Source: Chitinilyticum litopenaei DSM 21440
GTDB lineage: Bacteria > Pseudomonadota > Gammaproteobacteria > Burkholderiales > Chitinibacteraceae
Assembly (NCBI RefSeq): GCF_000428145.1
Contig: NZ_ATZJ01000018.1
Coordinates: forward strand, 11,817-75,816
Direction: 5' to 3'
DNA length: 64,000 nt
Positions 1-8,775 of the stretch are shown in pieces (position 1 is the first letter of the stretch; every line of letters starts with the position of its first letter). The notes below the pieces were generated by a model. That model saw only the letters and a program-made list of their open reading frames with translations, made no database searches and was not told the DNA's origin. A program made the position numbers and the translations under genes.

Positions 1-1557
1 CCCACCGGCACGATCTCGGCCTCGCCCGGCGACAATTCGCTGATCATCACCGACTATGCCGACAATGTCGCGCGCCTGTCGAAAATGGTGGACGGGCTGG
101 AGGCGCCGGAAAGCAATGAAATCTTCATGCTCAAGGCCCGGCATGCTTCGGCGGTGACGCTGGCCGGGCTGATCGCGCGCGTGATGCCGGAAGTGGCCGT
201 GCAGGGCACCAGCAGTACGCTGCCACCCAATGATGGCGCGCGGCGCTCGGTGATCGTTCCCGATGCGGCGAGCAACACGCTGGTGGTGCGGGTGATTTCG
301 CTGGCGCATGGCAAGGAAATCCGCCGGCTGGTCGAGGCGCTGGATCAGCCCGAGTCCGGCAACAATTTCCGCGTGGTCTATCTGAAGAATGCCGACGCCT
401 CGCGGCTGGTGGAAACGCTGCGCGGCGTGATCGGCGCGCGCGCCACCAATCTGAGCAGCAGCGGCGCCACGCCCGGCAAGGAGGGCGCGCCCAATGCCGC
501 CGGCATGGCGATTTCCGGGCAGCTCGACGGCCTGCCGGTGTCGATCCAGGCCGATACCAGCAACAATGCCTTGCTGATCTCCGCGCCAGAGGCCGTCTAC
601 CAGTCGCTGAAGACGGCCATCGAGGCGCTGGACGTGCGCCGGGCGCAGGTTTTTGTCGAGGCCATGATCGCCGAAATCAATACCGACCGCGCCGGCGAGC
701 TGGGCTTCCAGTGGCTGTTCGGCGGGCTGGGCGATGTCTCGACGCTGGGGGCGGTGGCGCTGGGCACGGGCAAGAGCAATCTGGGCAATCTGCTGAGCGC
801 GGCCGCCAACAAGGATCCGGCCGGCATTCCCAATGGCATGACGCTGGGCCTTTTCAATGGCGACCCGAACAACAAGAACAATCTGCCCTCGATCGGCCTG
901 ATCGCCAGTGCGCTGGAGCAAGACGGCCTGGGCAATGTGCTGTCCGCGCCGACGCTGATGATGCTGGACAATGAAGAAGCCAAGATCCAGGTGGGCCAGA
1001 ACATCCCCATCATTACCGGCTCGCAGCCTTCGACCGGCTCGAATCCCAATCCCTTCATCACCGTCGAGCGCAAGGATGTCGGCGTGATGCTCAAGGTGCG
1101 CCCGCAGGTGTCCGAAGGCGGCACGATCACGCTGAACATCGAGCAGGAAGTCTCGGCCATCGATCCGACCGTGCAGACCGGCAATGCCGGCATCGCCACG
1201 CGCAAGCGCGAGGTGAAGACCCGCGTGCTGGTACAGGATGGGCAGATGGTGACGCTGGGTGGCCTGCTGGAAGAAAAGATCGTCAATACCCAATCCAAGG
1301 TGCCCTTCCTCGGAGACATTCCCGGTGGCGGTTTTCTGTTCCGCAACGAGCAGCGCGGCTACAGCCGCACCAATCTGGTGGTGTTCCTGCGGCCCATGGT
1401 GGTGCGCGACAGCCTGACGGCCACCACCATCACCAATCAGCGCTACCAGCAGCTGCGCACGCAGCAGGGCGAATATTCCGACAAGATGCGGGGCCGCTCG
1501 GCCTTGCCGGATGTGCCGGCCGTGCAGCTGCCCGCCGTGCCGGGCGTACCGCAATGA
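1..1557 (+). CDS. gspD: Type II secretion secretin GspD (5' end outside window)
   Basis: Outer-membrane secretin of the type II secretion system, the multimeric channel through which folded exoproteins leave the periplasm. Frame 1 is open from the first base and the homologous sequence starts there, so the gene begins upstream; 518 residues are visible and the ATG at 85 is internal. The visible part covers ring-building N domains (an N3-type repeat near residues 120-210 with a Ser/Gly/Ala-rich loop) and the secretin barrel from about residue 215. The secretin signature VPFLGDIPGGGFLF lies near residue 434, followed by TNLVVFLRP. The stop overlaps the next ATG (ATGA). The N0 domain and signal peptide are not visible. 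Confidence 0.95.
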   Translation, partial: PTGTISASPGDNSLIITDYADNVARLSKMVDGLEAPESNEIFMLKARHASAVTLAGLIARVMPEVAVQGTSSTLPPNDGARRSVIVPDAASNTLVVRVISLAHGKEIRRLVEALDQPESGNNFRVVYLKNADASRLVETLRGVIGARATNLSSSGATPGKEGAPNAAGMAISGQLDGLPVSIQADTSNNALLISAPEAVYQSLKTAIEALDVRRAQVFVEAMIAEINTDRAGELGFQWLFGGLGDVSTLGAVALGTGKSNLGNLLSAAANKDPAGIPNGMTLGLFNGDPNNKNNLPSIGLIASALEQDGLGNVLSAPTLMMLDNEEAKIQVGQNIPIITGSQPSTGSNPNPFITVERKDVGVMLKVRPQVSEGGTITLNIEQEVSAIDPTVQTGNAGIATRKREVKTRVLVQDGQMVTLGGLLEEKIVNTQSKVPFLGDIPGGGFLFRNEQRGYSRTNLVVFLRPMVVRDSLTATTITNQRYQQLRTQQGEYSDKMRGRSALPDVPAVQLPAVPGVPQ

Positions 1558-1925
1558 AGTGGCTGAACGCGGCCAGCCCGCGTTTGCTGATCCTGCTGCT
1601 GCTGGCCGCGCTCATGCTGGTGCTGGCGCTGCGCGAGCAGCGCGCCGCCGCCGAAAGCGCTGCCCGGCTGGCCGCCGACGAGCTGGCCGAGGTGCGCATG
1701 TGGCTGGCCGCCCCGCCTGCGCCGCCCCGCCTGCCGGCGCGCGAGCTGGCCGGCAATCTGCCCGGCGCAACGCTGACGGAAGCCAATGGCCGCTGGCGCG
1801 TGCAGGCTTCGGCTGTCGCCGCCAGCACGGTCAGTGCCGTGCTGGCCCAGACGCGCCCGGCGCGCGTGACACTGACGCGCAGCGGGCCGGGGCTGGTCGA
1901 TGTGGACATGGAGCTGCTGCGATGA
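1554..1925 (+). CDS. gspM: GspM-like inner-membrane protein of the type II system
   Basis: A 123-residue protein with a short cytoplasmic start, one transmembrane segment (about residues 9-27, LLILLLLAALMLVLAL) and a periplasmic domain. This is the layout of GspM, which pairs with GspL in the inner-membrane platform and helps hold the ATPase. It is shorter than typical GspM (about 160 residues) and lies before gspE rather than after gspL, so the name rests on topology and context more than on strong motifs. It starts inside the gspD stop and ends overlapping the gspE start. Confidence 0.65.
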   Translation: MKWLNAASPRLLILLLLAALMLVLALREQRAAAESAARLAADELAEVRMWLAAPPAPPRLPARELAGNLPGATLTEANGRWRVQASAVAASTVSAVLAQTRPARVTLTRSGPGLVDVDMELLR

Positions 1926-3301
1926 GTGTGGTCCTGGATGGGGTGCAGCTGCGCTGGCAGCTGGCCGGCGATTGCCTGCTGGTCACGGCCTGCGAGGGGT
2001 TTGATCCGCGCGAACTCGATGTGCTGGCGGCGCGCCACGGTTTGCCGGTGCGGCTGCAGGCCGTGCTGCCGGCCGCCGAGTTTGCCGCGCTGGCGCAAAG
2101 CCCGGACGCGACGCTGCCCGAACTCAGCGGCCTGCCCGACAGCCCGGACGAGGAAGGCCAGGCGGCGCTGGACGACAATTCGCCGATGGCGCGCTATGTG
2201 GCCGACCTGCTGGCGCGCGCCAGCGCCGAGCGCGCCTCGGACGTGCACATCGAGCCCTATGAAAGCGGCACCGTCATCCGCCTGCGCGTGGACGGCCAGC
2301 TGCGCGAGCTGGCCACCTTGCGCCGCAGTGCGCATGCGGGCCTGCTCTCCAGGCTGAAGATCATGGCCGAGCTCGACATCGCCGAACGCCGCCTGCCGCA
2401 GGATGGCCGCATCCTGCTGCGCGAAAACCGCCTGAATCTGGATATCCGCCTTTCCACGCTGCCGACGGCGCATGGCGAGCGCGCGGTGATGCGCCTGCTT
2501 GACCCGGCGCAGGAGCGGCGCGGGTTGGATAGCGTCGGCATGCCCGCCGACATACTGGCGGCGCTCGACCAGGCGCTGGGTCGCCCGCATGGCCTCCTGC
2601 TGGTCACCGGCCCCACCGGCTCGGGCAAGACGACGACCCTGTATGCCGCGCTGGCCGGGCTGGACGTGGGCGCGCGCAACATCATGACCGTCGAGGATCC
2701 GGTCGAATATGACCTGCCCGGCGTGGCGCAGACCGCCGTCATGCCGCGCATCGACATGAGCTTTGCCCGTGCCCTGCGCGCCATCCTGCGCCAGGATCCG
2801 GACGTGGTGATGATCGGCGAAATCCGCGACCGCGAAACGGCGCAGATCGCCGTACAGGCCTCGCTGACCGGCCATCTGGTGCTGGCCACGCTGCACACCA
2901 ATACCGCCGTGGGCGCGATTTCGCGCCTGCTCGACATGGGCGTCGAGCCCTTTTTGCTGGCTTCCTCGCTGACCGGCGTGCTGGCGCAGCGCCTGGTGCG
3001 CCGCAACTGTCCGGCCTGCGCCGCGCCCGATCCGCTGTTTGCCGGCGGCCAGCGCGGGCGTGGTTGCCCGGAATGCCGCCAGACCGGTTATCGCGGCCGC
3101 GTTGGCGTGTATGAATGGCTGGGGCTGGATGCGGGTCTGCGTCGCATGATCCATGACGGCCGCAGCGACGACGACATGCTGGCCCATGCCCGCCAGCAGC
3201 TGCAGATGCGCACGCTGGCCGAGCACGCGGCCGTACTGGTCGCTCAGGGCGTGACCGCGCGCGAGGAAGTGCTGCGCGTGACCGGCATGCAGGAGGACTG
3301 A
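1922..3301 (+). CDS. gspE: Type II secretion ATPase GspE
   Basis: Cytoplasmic hexameric ATPase that powers pseudopilus assembly. The ATG at 1922 overlaps the gspM stop; the frame stays open upstream, but homology starts here, giving 459 residues. Visible are an N-terminal domain (residues 1-80), a Walker A motif GPTGSGKTTTLY near residue 230, a Walker B region DPDVVMIGEIRDRE, a His box (LATLHTNTA), and the tetracysteine zinc motif as CPAC ... CPEC near the C terminus. It lacks the duplicated N-terminal MshEN-type motif seen in the second ATPase of this window (24954-26675). Translationally coupled to gspL (TGATG). Confidence 0.93.
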   Translation: MSVVLDGVQLRWQLAGDCLLVTACEGFDPRELDVLAARHGLPVRLQAVLPAAEFAALAQSPDATLPELSGLPDSPDEEGQAALDDNSPMARYVADLLARASAERASDVHIEPYESGTVIRLRVDGQLRELATLRRSAHAGLLSRLKIMAELDIAERRLPQDGRILLRENRLNLDIRLSTLPTAHGERAVMRLLDPAQERRGLDSVGMPADILAALDQALGRPHGLLLVTGPTGSGKTTTLYAALAGLDVGARNIMTVEDPVEYDLPGVAQTAVMPRIDMSFARALRAILRQDPDVVMIGEIRDRETAQIAVQASLTGHLVLATLHTNTAVGAISRLLDMGVEPFLLASSLTGVLAQRLVRRNCPACAAPDPLFAGGQRGRGCPECRQTGYRGRVGVYEWLGLDAGLRRMIHDGRSDDDMLAHARQQLQMRTLAEHAAVLVAQGVTAREEVLRVTGMQED

Positions 3302-4248
3302 TGCTGCACATCCTTGCCCATGATGGCGCCTGGCGCTGGGCGCGCCTGCAGGCCGACCGCGTGGTCGCCGACGGTGTCGCCGCCGACTGGGCCGCGCTGC
3401 CGCCCGACAGCGAGCGCGTGCTGCACCAGCCCATGCTGGTGCTGCCGCTGGCGCTGCCGCCGCACAAGCCGGCCCAGCGCGCGGCGCTGCTGGACAACGC
3501 CCTGCTGGCGCAGGGCATCACGGCTGCGCCGCTGGGCGTGGTGGCAGCGGCTGGCCGCCAGTGTGTCTGCCTGCCGGTGCCCGGCGCCATGACGGATGCA
3601 CCGGCAGACGTGCCACGCCTGCCGCTGGGCGCCACCCTGCTGGCCGGCGAGGCCTGCCGCATCGGCGCACAGCTCGTCCTGTGCCGCGCGCCGGGCGAGT
3701 GGGGCCTGCTGCAGGCGACCGACGAGTTGCCGCTGCCCTCCGGTTATCAGCCGCAGGACTGGGCCGCCACGCTGGGCCGTCCGCACTGGCGCGACTGGCT
3801 GCTGCCCGCCAGTGCGCCGGCCGCGCGCCGCAGTCAGCGCCAGCCCTTCCCCTGGCGCCGGCTGGCCTTGTGGGGTCTGCTGCTGTGCGGTGCGTTCGCC
3901 GCGCTGGAAGGCAGTGCCTGGCTGCGCGCCAGCCTCGCCGCCCGCGAGGCGCGCGCAACGGCGCTGGCGCTGGTGCAGGCGCGCCAGCCGGGCGTGACGA
4001 TCAGCGACCCGGTATTGCAACTGCGTGCCGCCCAGGGCTGGTTGCCAGGGGGTATGGTATTGCTGGCCAAGCTGAATCAAGGGCTGCCGGCCAATACCCA
4101 GGTGGAAAAGCTGGAGGCCGGCAGTGACAGGCTGATTCTGCAACTCGCCGCGCCGCTGGCGCCGGCCGATGAACTGACGCTGCGCCAAACGCTGGGTGAG
4201 CCTTACCAGTCCAGCCCCTTGCGCTGGGAATGGCGGGTTGCCCCATGA
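3301..4248 (+). CDS. gspL: GspL-type inner-membrane platform protein
   Basis: A 315-residue protein matching GspL in layout: a cytoplasmic region (residues 1-180) that would contact GspE, one transmembrane segment near 184-206 (ALWGLLLCGAFAAL), and a small periplasmic ferredoxin-like domain. It is shorter than the usual 380-400 residues, with a reduced cytoplasmic domain. It starts on the last base of the gspE stop and its own stop overlaps the gspN start. A variant of the 47-bp repeat described below is embedded in its coding sequence at 4051-4098. Confidence 0.8.
   Translation: MLHILAHDGAWRWARLQADRVVADGVAADWAALPPDSERVLHQPMLVLPLALPPHKPAQRAALLDNALLAQGITAAPLGVVAAAGRQCVCLPVPGAMTDAPADVPRLPLGATLLAGEACRIGAQLVLCRAPGEWGLLQATDELPLPSGYQPQDWAATLGRPHWRDWLLPASAPAARRSQRQPFPWRRLALWGLLLCGAFAALEGSAWLRASLAAREARATALALVQARQPGVTISDPVLQLRAAQGWLPGGMVLLAKLNQGLPANTQVEKLEAGSDRLILQLAAPLAPADELTLRQTLGEPYQSSPLRWEWRVAP
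4051..4098. repeat. 48-bp variant of the GGTAT/ATACC palindromic repeat, inside gspL
   Basis: GGTAT at 4051 and ATACC at 4094 bound a 48-bp stretch with inner boxes GGCC and GGCC that can pair, one base longer than the 47-bp family. It is fully coding (periplasmic part of GspL). It may be chance or a codon-adapted relic of the repeat. Confidence 0.4.
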
Positions 4249-4895
4249 AACGCCTGCTGCTCTGGAGCGTGGCGGGTGCGGCAGGCCTCTTGTTGCTGAT
4301 GCCGCCGCTGTGGCTGCACGCGCTGCCGAATGTGCAGCTCGATGGCCTGAACGGTACGCACTGGCAGGGGCGCGCCAGCGCGCTGGGGGTGGGCGGCGTG
4401 CGCCTGCTGCGCGATGTGCAATGGCGCTGGGAGGCCGCCGGCCTGCTGCAGGGTGAACTGCGCTGGCAGCTGGACGCGGCGGGCGGCAATCGCGCCCTGC
4501 TGGTGCTGGATCGCGACGGCGTGGCGCTGCGTGCTGCCCGCCTGCAGCTGCCGCTGGCGCCGCTGGCCAGCCAGCAGCCATTGCTGAACGACCTGCGCCT
4601 TGACGGCGAGCTGCTGGCAGCGGTCGACGACTGGCGGCCCGGCCAGCCGCTGGGCCTGCGTTTGCAGGGGCTGCAGATCGTGCGCAATGGCGCGCCGCTG
4701 CCGCTGGGCGCCTGCATGGTGCAATTGCAGGGCGAGCGCTGGACGGTCAGCGCCGTATCCGGCTCGCCGCTGGCGCTGAGTGGCACGGGGCAGGGCCGCA
4801 AGGGGAATCTCAGCCTGCAGGCCGCATCGCCGGCCGGCACGGCCCTCCTGCAGGGTATGGGCTACGCCTCGGGGGTAATGACTTGGAGCCTATGA
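4245..4895 (+). CDS. gspN: Type II secretion protein GspN
   Basis: A 216-residue protein with an N-terminal transmembrane segment (residues 2-22) and a periplasmic beta-rich domain, as in GspN, an accessory T2SS protein of uncertain role found in part of the Proteobacteria. The chosen ATG at 4245 overlaps the gspL stop (ATGA); a start 15 bases earlier is open but would break the coupling pattern of this operon. Motifs such as GTHWQGRASAL and the position after gspL support the assignment. The stop overlaps gspF. Confidence 0.75.
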   Translation: MKRLLLWSVAGAAGLLLLMPPLWLHALPNVQLDGLNGTHWQGRASALGVGGVRLLRDVQWRWEAAGLLQGELRWQLDAAGGNRALLVLDRDGVALRAARLQLPLAPLASQQPLLNDLRLDGELLAAVDDWRPGQPLGLRLQGLQIVRNGAPLPLGACMVQLQGERWTVSAVSGSPLALSGTGQGRKGNLSLQAASPAGTALLQGMGYASGVMTWSL

Positions 4896-6175
4896 AGAAA
4901 CTGGGTTCGCTGCTGGATGGGTTAAAGGGTATGTTGCCGGCCGCGCGCAGCAGCGGCTGGTGGCGCGTGGACGGGCTGGATGCGCAGGGGCAGGAAGTCC
5001 GGCTCAAGCTGGCTGCCAGCGATGCCGAGCAGGCCCGCGCCGCCGCCGTGCGCCAGGGCCTGTGGGTGACGCGGCTGACGCCCGCGCACGGCGAGGGCGC
5101 GCTGCTTGCCCGCCGGCCGGCGCGACTGGGGCAGCGGCAGGTGACGCGCTATGTGCGCCAGCTGGCCTCGCTGCTGCAATCGGGCCTCACCGTCGAGCAG
5201 GCGCTGGTGGTGCTGGCCGATGACGACGAGGATGCACAGACCCGCCAGCAGGCTGCCGCGATGCGCGAGGCCATTCGCGGCGGCGCCACGCTGGCGCAGG
5301 CCTTTGCGGGACATTCCCATGGCCAGCCCGGCGGGGCGCGCTTTCCCGCGCTGTGCCGCGCGGTGATCCACGCCGGCGAGCTGTCCGGCCGGCTGCCGCA
5401 GGTGATGGACAAGCTTGCCGAGCATTTCGAGGCGCGCGGCGCAACAGAGAGCAAGGTGCTGGCTGCGCTGGTCTACCCGGCCGTCGTGGCTGTCGTGTCG
5501 CTGCTGATCGTTTCCGGCCTCATGCTCTGGGTGGTGCCGCAGATGGTGGGCGTGTTTGCCCAGCGCGGCGTGTTGCCGCTGCCGACGCGCATCCTCATGG
5601 CGGTCAGCGGCGGCCTGCGTGACTGGGGCGTGCCGCTGCTGGCGGGCAGCCTGCTGGCCGGCGTGCTGGCTGCCGCCAGCGTGCGCCGCTCGCGCGAGCT
5701 GGCGCTGCGCTGGTCGGCCGCGCTGTTGCGCCTGCCGCTGTTCGGCCGCCTGCTGCGGCTATCGGATACCGCGCGCTTCGCCAGCACGCTGGCCATTCTC
5801 ACGCGCAGCGGCGTGGGCATACTTACCGCGCTGGAGGCTGCAGGCGACGTGATCGCCAACCGCTATCTGCAGGCCGGCATCCGCAAGGTGACGCAGGACG
5901 TGCAGGGCGGCGTGTTGCTGTCGCGCGCGCTGGCCGCCAGCCGCCTGTTTCCGGCGGTGCTGATCCACATGGTGCGCAGCGGCGAGGCCACCGGCGAGCT
6001 GCCGGCGATGCTGGAGCGTTCCAGCCAGCAGATGAACCGCGAGCTGGAAGAGCGCGTGAACGTGCTCACCAGTCTCCTGGGGCCGGCGCTGGTGCTGGTG
6101 ATGGGGCTCCTGGTGCTGTTTATCGTGCTGGCCATCCTGATGCCGGTGTTCGAGATCAACGAGATGGTGCGCTGA
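4892..6175 (+). CDS. gspF: Type II secretion inner-membrane protein GspF
   Basis: Polytopic inner-membrane core of the T2SS assembly platform. It has 427 residues from the ATG at 4892, which overlaps the gspN stop; a TTG three codons upstream is also in frame. The two repeated GspF domains are visible, each with the pattern ...RFPALCRAVIHAGELSG... (about residue 155) and ...LFPAVLIHMVRSGEATGEL (about residue 360). Hydrophobic segments lie near 195-220, 245-262 and 400-422. The end overlaps the gspG start by one base. Confidence 0.93.
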   Translation: MKKLGSLLDGLKGMLPAARSSGWWRVDGLDAQGQEVRLKLAASDAEQARAAAVRQGLWVTRLTPAHGEGALLARRPARLGQRQVTRYVRQLASLLQSGLTVEQALVVLADDDEDAQTRQQAAAMREAIRGGATLAQAFAGHSHGQPGGARFPALCRAVIHAGELSGRLPQVMDKLAEHFEARGATESKVLAALVYPAVVAVVSLLIVSGLMLWVVPQMVGVFAQRGVLPLPTRILMAVSGGLRDWGVPLLAGSLLAGVLAAASVRRSRELALRWSAALLRLPLFGRLLRLSDTARFASTLAILTRSGVGILTALEAAGDVIANRYLQAGIRKVTQDVQGGVLLSRALAASRLFPAVLIHMVRSGEATGELPAMLERSSQQMNRELEERVNVLTSLLGPALVLVMGLLVLFIVLAILMPVFEINEMVR

Positions 6176-6594
6176 TGCGAAATCGCGGATTTACCCTGCT
6201 GGAATTGCTGGTGGTGCTGCTGATCCTTGCGCTGCTGGTGTCGATTGTCGCGCCGCGCCTGATCGACAAGCCCGACCAGGCGCGCGTGCAGGCCGCGCGT
6301 GCCGACATGCAGACCATCGTGCAGGCCTTGCGGCTCTACAAGCTCGACAACGGCGCTTACCCGAGTGCCGCCCAGGGGCTGGAAGCGCTGGTGAAAAAGC
6401 CGGAAGCCGCCCCGCAGCCACCCAACTGGAAGCCCGGCGGCTATCTGGAACGCATGCCGCGCGACCCCTGGGGCCAGCCCTATGTCTATCTGAACCCCGG
6501 CCTCATGGGCGAAATCGACCTCTTGAGCCTGGGCAGTGACGGCCGGCGCGGCGGCGAGGGGCATGCGGCTGACCTGGGCAGCTGGGAGGAGTGA
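6175..6594 (+). CDS. gspG: Major pseudopilin GspG
   Basis: Major pseudopilin that polymerises into the periplasmic T2SS piston. It has 139 residues with a very short leader, MRNRG, then FTLLELLVVLLIL: the prepilin peptidase would cut after Gly5, and Glu at position +5 is present. The C-terminal part carries the typical GspG sequence DPWGQPYVYLNPG and LGSDG, a loop that binds calcium in the family. No prepilin peptidase gene lies in this window, so processing depends on one encoded elsewhere. Confidence 0.95.
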   Translation: MRNRGFTLLELLVVLLILALLVSIVAPRLIDKPDQARVQAARADMQTIVQALRLYKLDNGAYPSAAQGLEALVKKPEAAPQPPNWKPGGYLERMPRDPWGQPYVYLNPGLMGEIDLLSLGSDGRRGGEGHAADLGSWEE

Positions 6595-7088
6595 GCGTGC
6601 GCATGCGGCGGGATGGCATTCCCGGGCTCGCGTCCGGCATGACATTGCTGGAAATCCTGGTGGTGATGGCCATTATCGCCATTCTGGGCAGCCTGCTGGC
6701 GCCGCGCCTGCTGCCTTCGCCCGCGCAGCAGCTGGCTGAGGAAAGCCGGCGGCTGGAACTGCTGCTGAGGCAGGCGCGCAGCGAATCGATCCAGAGTGCG
6801 CAGGTGATTGCCGTCAGCTTTGCGGACGGGCAATACCGCTTCTGGCGCTGGCAGGGCCGTGACTGGGCGCTGATCGAAAGTGCAACACTGCGCCCGCGGC
6901 GCTTGCCCGAGGGCCTGCGCCTGGACGAGCTGCAGCTGGAAGGCCGCGCCGGGCTGGCGGGCGAGAAAATCATTTACCGCCCGCAGGGCATTGCGCCGCG
7001 CTTTTGCATCAGCCTGCGGCATGAGGCAGGCAGCCGGCGCCAGCTCTGTGGCACACGCCTGGGAGGCGTCGATGTGCGCGAGGGCTGA
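6591..7088 (+). CDS. gspH: Minor pseudopilin GspH
   Basis: A 165-residue minor pseudopilin. It starts at a GTG that overlaps the gspG stop; the leader is longer than in gspG and the predicted prepilin cleavage is LASG/MTLLEILVVMAI, with Met rather than Phe at +1 and Glu at +5. The globular part fits GspH (the FimT/GspH pseudopilin family). Its 3' end overlaps the gspI start by 17 bases. Confidence 0.85.
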   Translation: MSVRMRRDGIPGLASGMTLLEILVVMAIIAILGSLLAPRLLPSPAQQLAEESRRLELLLRQARSESIQSAQVIAVSFADGQYRFWRWQGRDWALIESATLRPRRLPEGLRLDELQLEGRAGLAGEKIIYRPQGIAPRFCISLRHEAGSRRQLCGTRLGGVDVREG

Positions 7089-7446
7089 ACGCGGCTTTAC
7101 CCTGCTGGAAGTGCTGGTGGCGCTGGCCATCGTCGCGATTGCCTTTGCGGCCGGCAGCAAGGCGGTGCTGGCCGGCATCGACGGGGCGGCCGCCTTGCGC
7201 AGCCGCACCGTTGCGCTGTGGGTGGCGGAAAACCGCCTGGCCGAGCTGACCGTCGCTGCCGCCTTGCCGCCGGTGGGCAGCAGTAGCGGCACGGTGCGTC
7301 AGGGCGACAGCGAGTTTGTCTGGGAGCAGGAGGTCAGCGCCACGCCCAATTACAGTTTCCGCCGCGTTGATCTGCGCGTCTTCACCCCGGGCAGCCGTCA
7401 CGCGCTGGCCCGGCTGACCGGGTATGTGTCCAATGTGCCGCGCTGA
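7072..7446 (+). CDS. gspI: Minor pseudopilin GspI
   Basis: A 124-residue minor pseudopilin of the tip complex (GspI-J-K in the family). The ATG at 7072 gives the leader MCARAERG followed by FTLLEVLVALAIVAIAF; the frame is open further upstream but that part lies in gspH. The motif AENRLAEL is typical of GspI. The gene overlaps gspH by 17 bases and the next gene by about 14. Confidence 0.88.
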   Translation: MCARAERGFTLLEVLVALAIVAIAFAAGSKAVLAGIDGAAALRSRTVALWVAENRLAELTVAAALPPVGSSSGTVRQGDSEFVWEQEVSATPNYSFRRVDLRVFTPGSRHALARLTGYVSNVPR

Positions 7447-7936
7447 CTGGCGTCCTGCGCCCTGGCGTGCCGCCGGCTTCACGCTGCTGGAGCTGCTGGT
7501 GGCGCTGGCCGTCATGGCCGTGCTCGCCACGCTGGCCTTCAGCGGGCTGGGGCGCATCCAGAGCCATCTGCTTGCTACCGAGGCCGAGGTTGATCACTGG
7601 CAGCACCTCAATGCCGCGATGGAGCTGCTGGCCGATGGCCTGCGCCATGCCGACCGCGTGACGGGCGAGGCCAGCCAGGTCGCCGTCGAGCGCGGCCCCG
7701 AGCGGCTGACGCACGCGGTGGCGGATGGCCACTGGCAGGTCGGCGATGCCAGTGGGGTGGAAAAACTTGTACCGGCGCGCGACTGGCAGCTTGCCTATCT
7801 GGACGCCGGCCAGCAGTGGCGCAGTGACTGGCGCGAGGCCTCGGTCCCGGTGGCGGTGCGCTACCGGCTCAGCGTGCCCGGCCCCTATCCCGACAGCCCG
7901 CCGCGCCGCTTCGAGCGCTGGGTGGTGCTGCGATGA
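7433..7936 (+). CDS. gspJ: Minor pseudopilin GspJ
   Basis: A minor pseudopilin of about 167 residues; an in-frame ATG at 7424 would add three residues. The leader ends AAG/FTLLELLVALAVMAVL, with the canonical Phe and Glu+5. The protein is somewhat shorter than many GspJ, and its position between gspI and gspK supports the name. In the family it forms the tip complex with I and K. The stop overlaps gspK (ATGA). Confidence 0.85.
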   Translation: MCRADWRPAPWRAAGFTLLELLVALAVMAVLATLAFSGLGRIQSHLLATEAEVDHWQHLNAAMELLADGLRHADRVTGEASQVAVERGPERLTHAVADGHWQVGDASGVEKLVPARDWQLAYLDAGQQWRSDWREASVPVAVRYRLSVPGPYPDSPPRRFERWVVLR

Positions 7937-8775
7937 GGCGGCAGCGCGGGCTGGCCATCGTGGTCGCCATGGTGATTGCCGCGCTGATTGCCACCGGCGT
8001 GTCCTGGCTGGTCTGGCGGCAGTCGCTGTGGCTGCGGCAGATCGGCAATCAGCAGGATCTGGCGATGGCGCGCAGCATTGCCCGCTCGGCGCTCGATCTG
8101 GCGCGCCTTACCCTGCGCGACGACGCGGCCCGCGGGCAGAGCGATGATCGCAGCGAGGTCTGGACCTTGCCTTCACCAGCGATCAATGTCGACAGCGCGC
8201 GCGCGCGCGGTCAGATCAGCGACGAGCAGGGACGGCTGAATCTGGCCATGCTGCTGGATCAGAATGGGGGTATACGGCCAGAGCGCAAAGAGCTGTTGGG
8301 TGAGCTGTGTACACGCATTGGGGTATCGTGTCCGCTGGACAGGCTGCTGGCCCTGCTGCCCGGCCGCCGCCCTTCGCCTCTGCGCCTGCCGGGCCTCTTG
8401 GCCGAGGCGGGCTTCAGCCCTGCCGACATCGAGCGCCTGCGCCCGCTGCTGACCTGGTTGCCCGCAGACAGCCCGCTGAATGTGAACTTTGCCCGTCCCG
8501 AACTGCTGGCGCTGGTGCAGCCGGGCCTGTCCGCCGGCACCGCGCAGGGCTGGCTGGCCAGCCTGCGCCGCTTTGCCTCGCTGGCCGATTTTCAGGAGGC
8601 CTGCGGCTGCGCCAGCCCCGCACGCTGGCCGCTGGGTGTGGGGTCGCGCTACGTGGTGGCGCGCATCGAGGTCGAGCTCGGCCAGATCCGCCTCAGCGAG
8701 AATTATCTGCTGGACCGCACGCGCGCCGTGCCGGCCATCCTTGACCAATATCCGTCCGAGAGCAGCCTGCCATGA
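7933..8775 (+). CDS. gspK: Minor pseudopilin GspK
   Basis: A large minor pseudopilin (280 residues) that caps the tip complex. The N terminus MRRQRG/LAIVVAMVIAALI lacks Glu at +5, which is normal for GspK. The motif DEQGRLNLAMLL near residue 97 and the helical insert with a helix-hairpin-helix-like region (LPADSPLNVNFA) are characteristic. Overlaps gspC by four bases. Confidence 0.9.
   Translation: MRRQRGLAIVVAMVIAALIATGVSWLVWRQSLWLRQIGNQQDLAMARSIARSALDLARLTLRDDAARGQSDDRSEVWTLPSPAINVDSARARGQISDEQGRLNLAMLLDQNGGIRPERKELLGELCTRIGVSCPLDRLLALLPGRRPSPLRLPGLLAEAGFSPADIERLRPLLTWLPADSPLNVNFARPELLALVQPGLSAGTAQGWLASLRRFASLADFQEACGCASPARWPLGVGSRYVVARIEVELGQIRLSENYLLDRTRAVPAILDQYPSESSLP

Noticed and set aside
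1430..3226. Long open frames on the strand opposite the T2SS genes (and similar ones at 3244-4581 and 27757-29457)
   Set aside because: They mirror strong coding sequence on the other strand, have no recognisable domains, and arise from high-GC codon bias.
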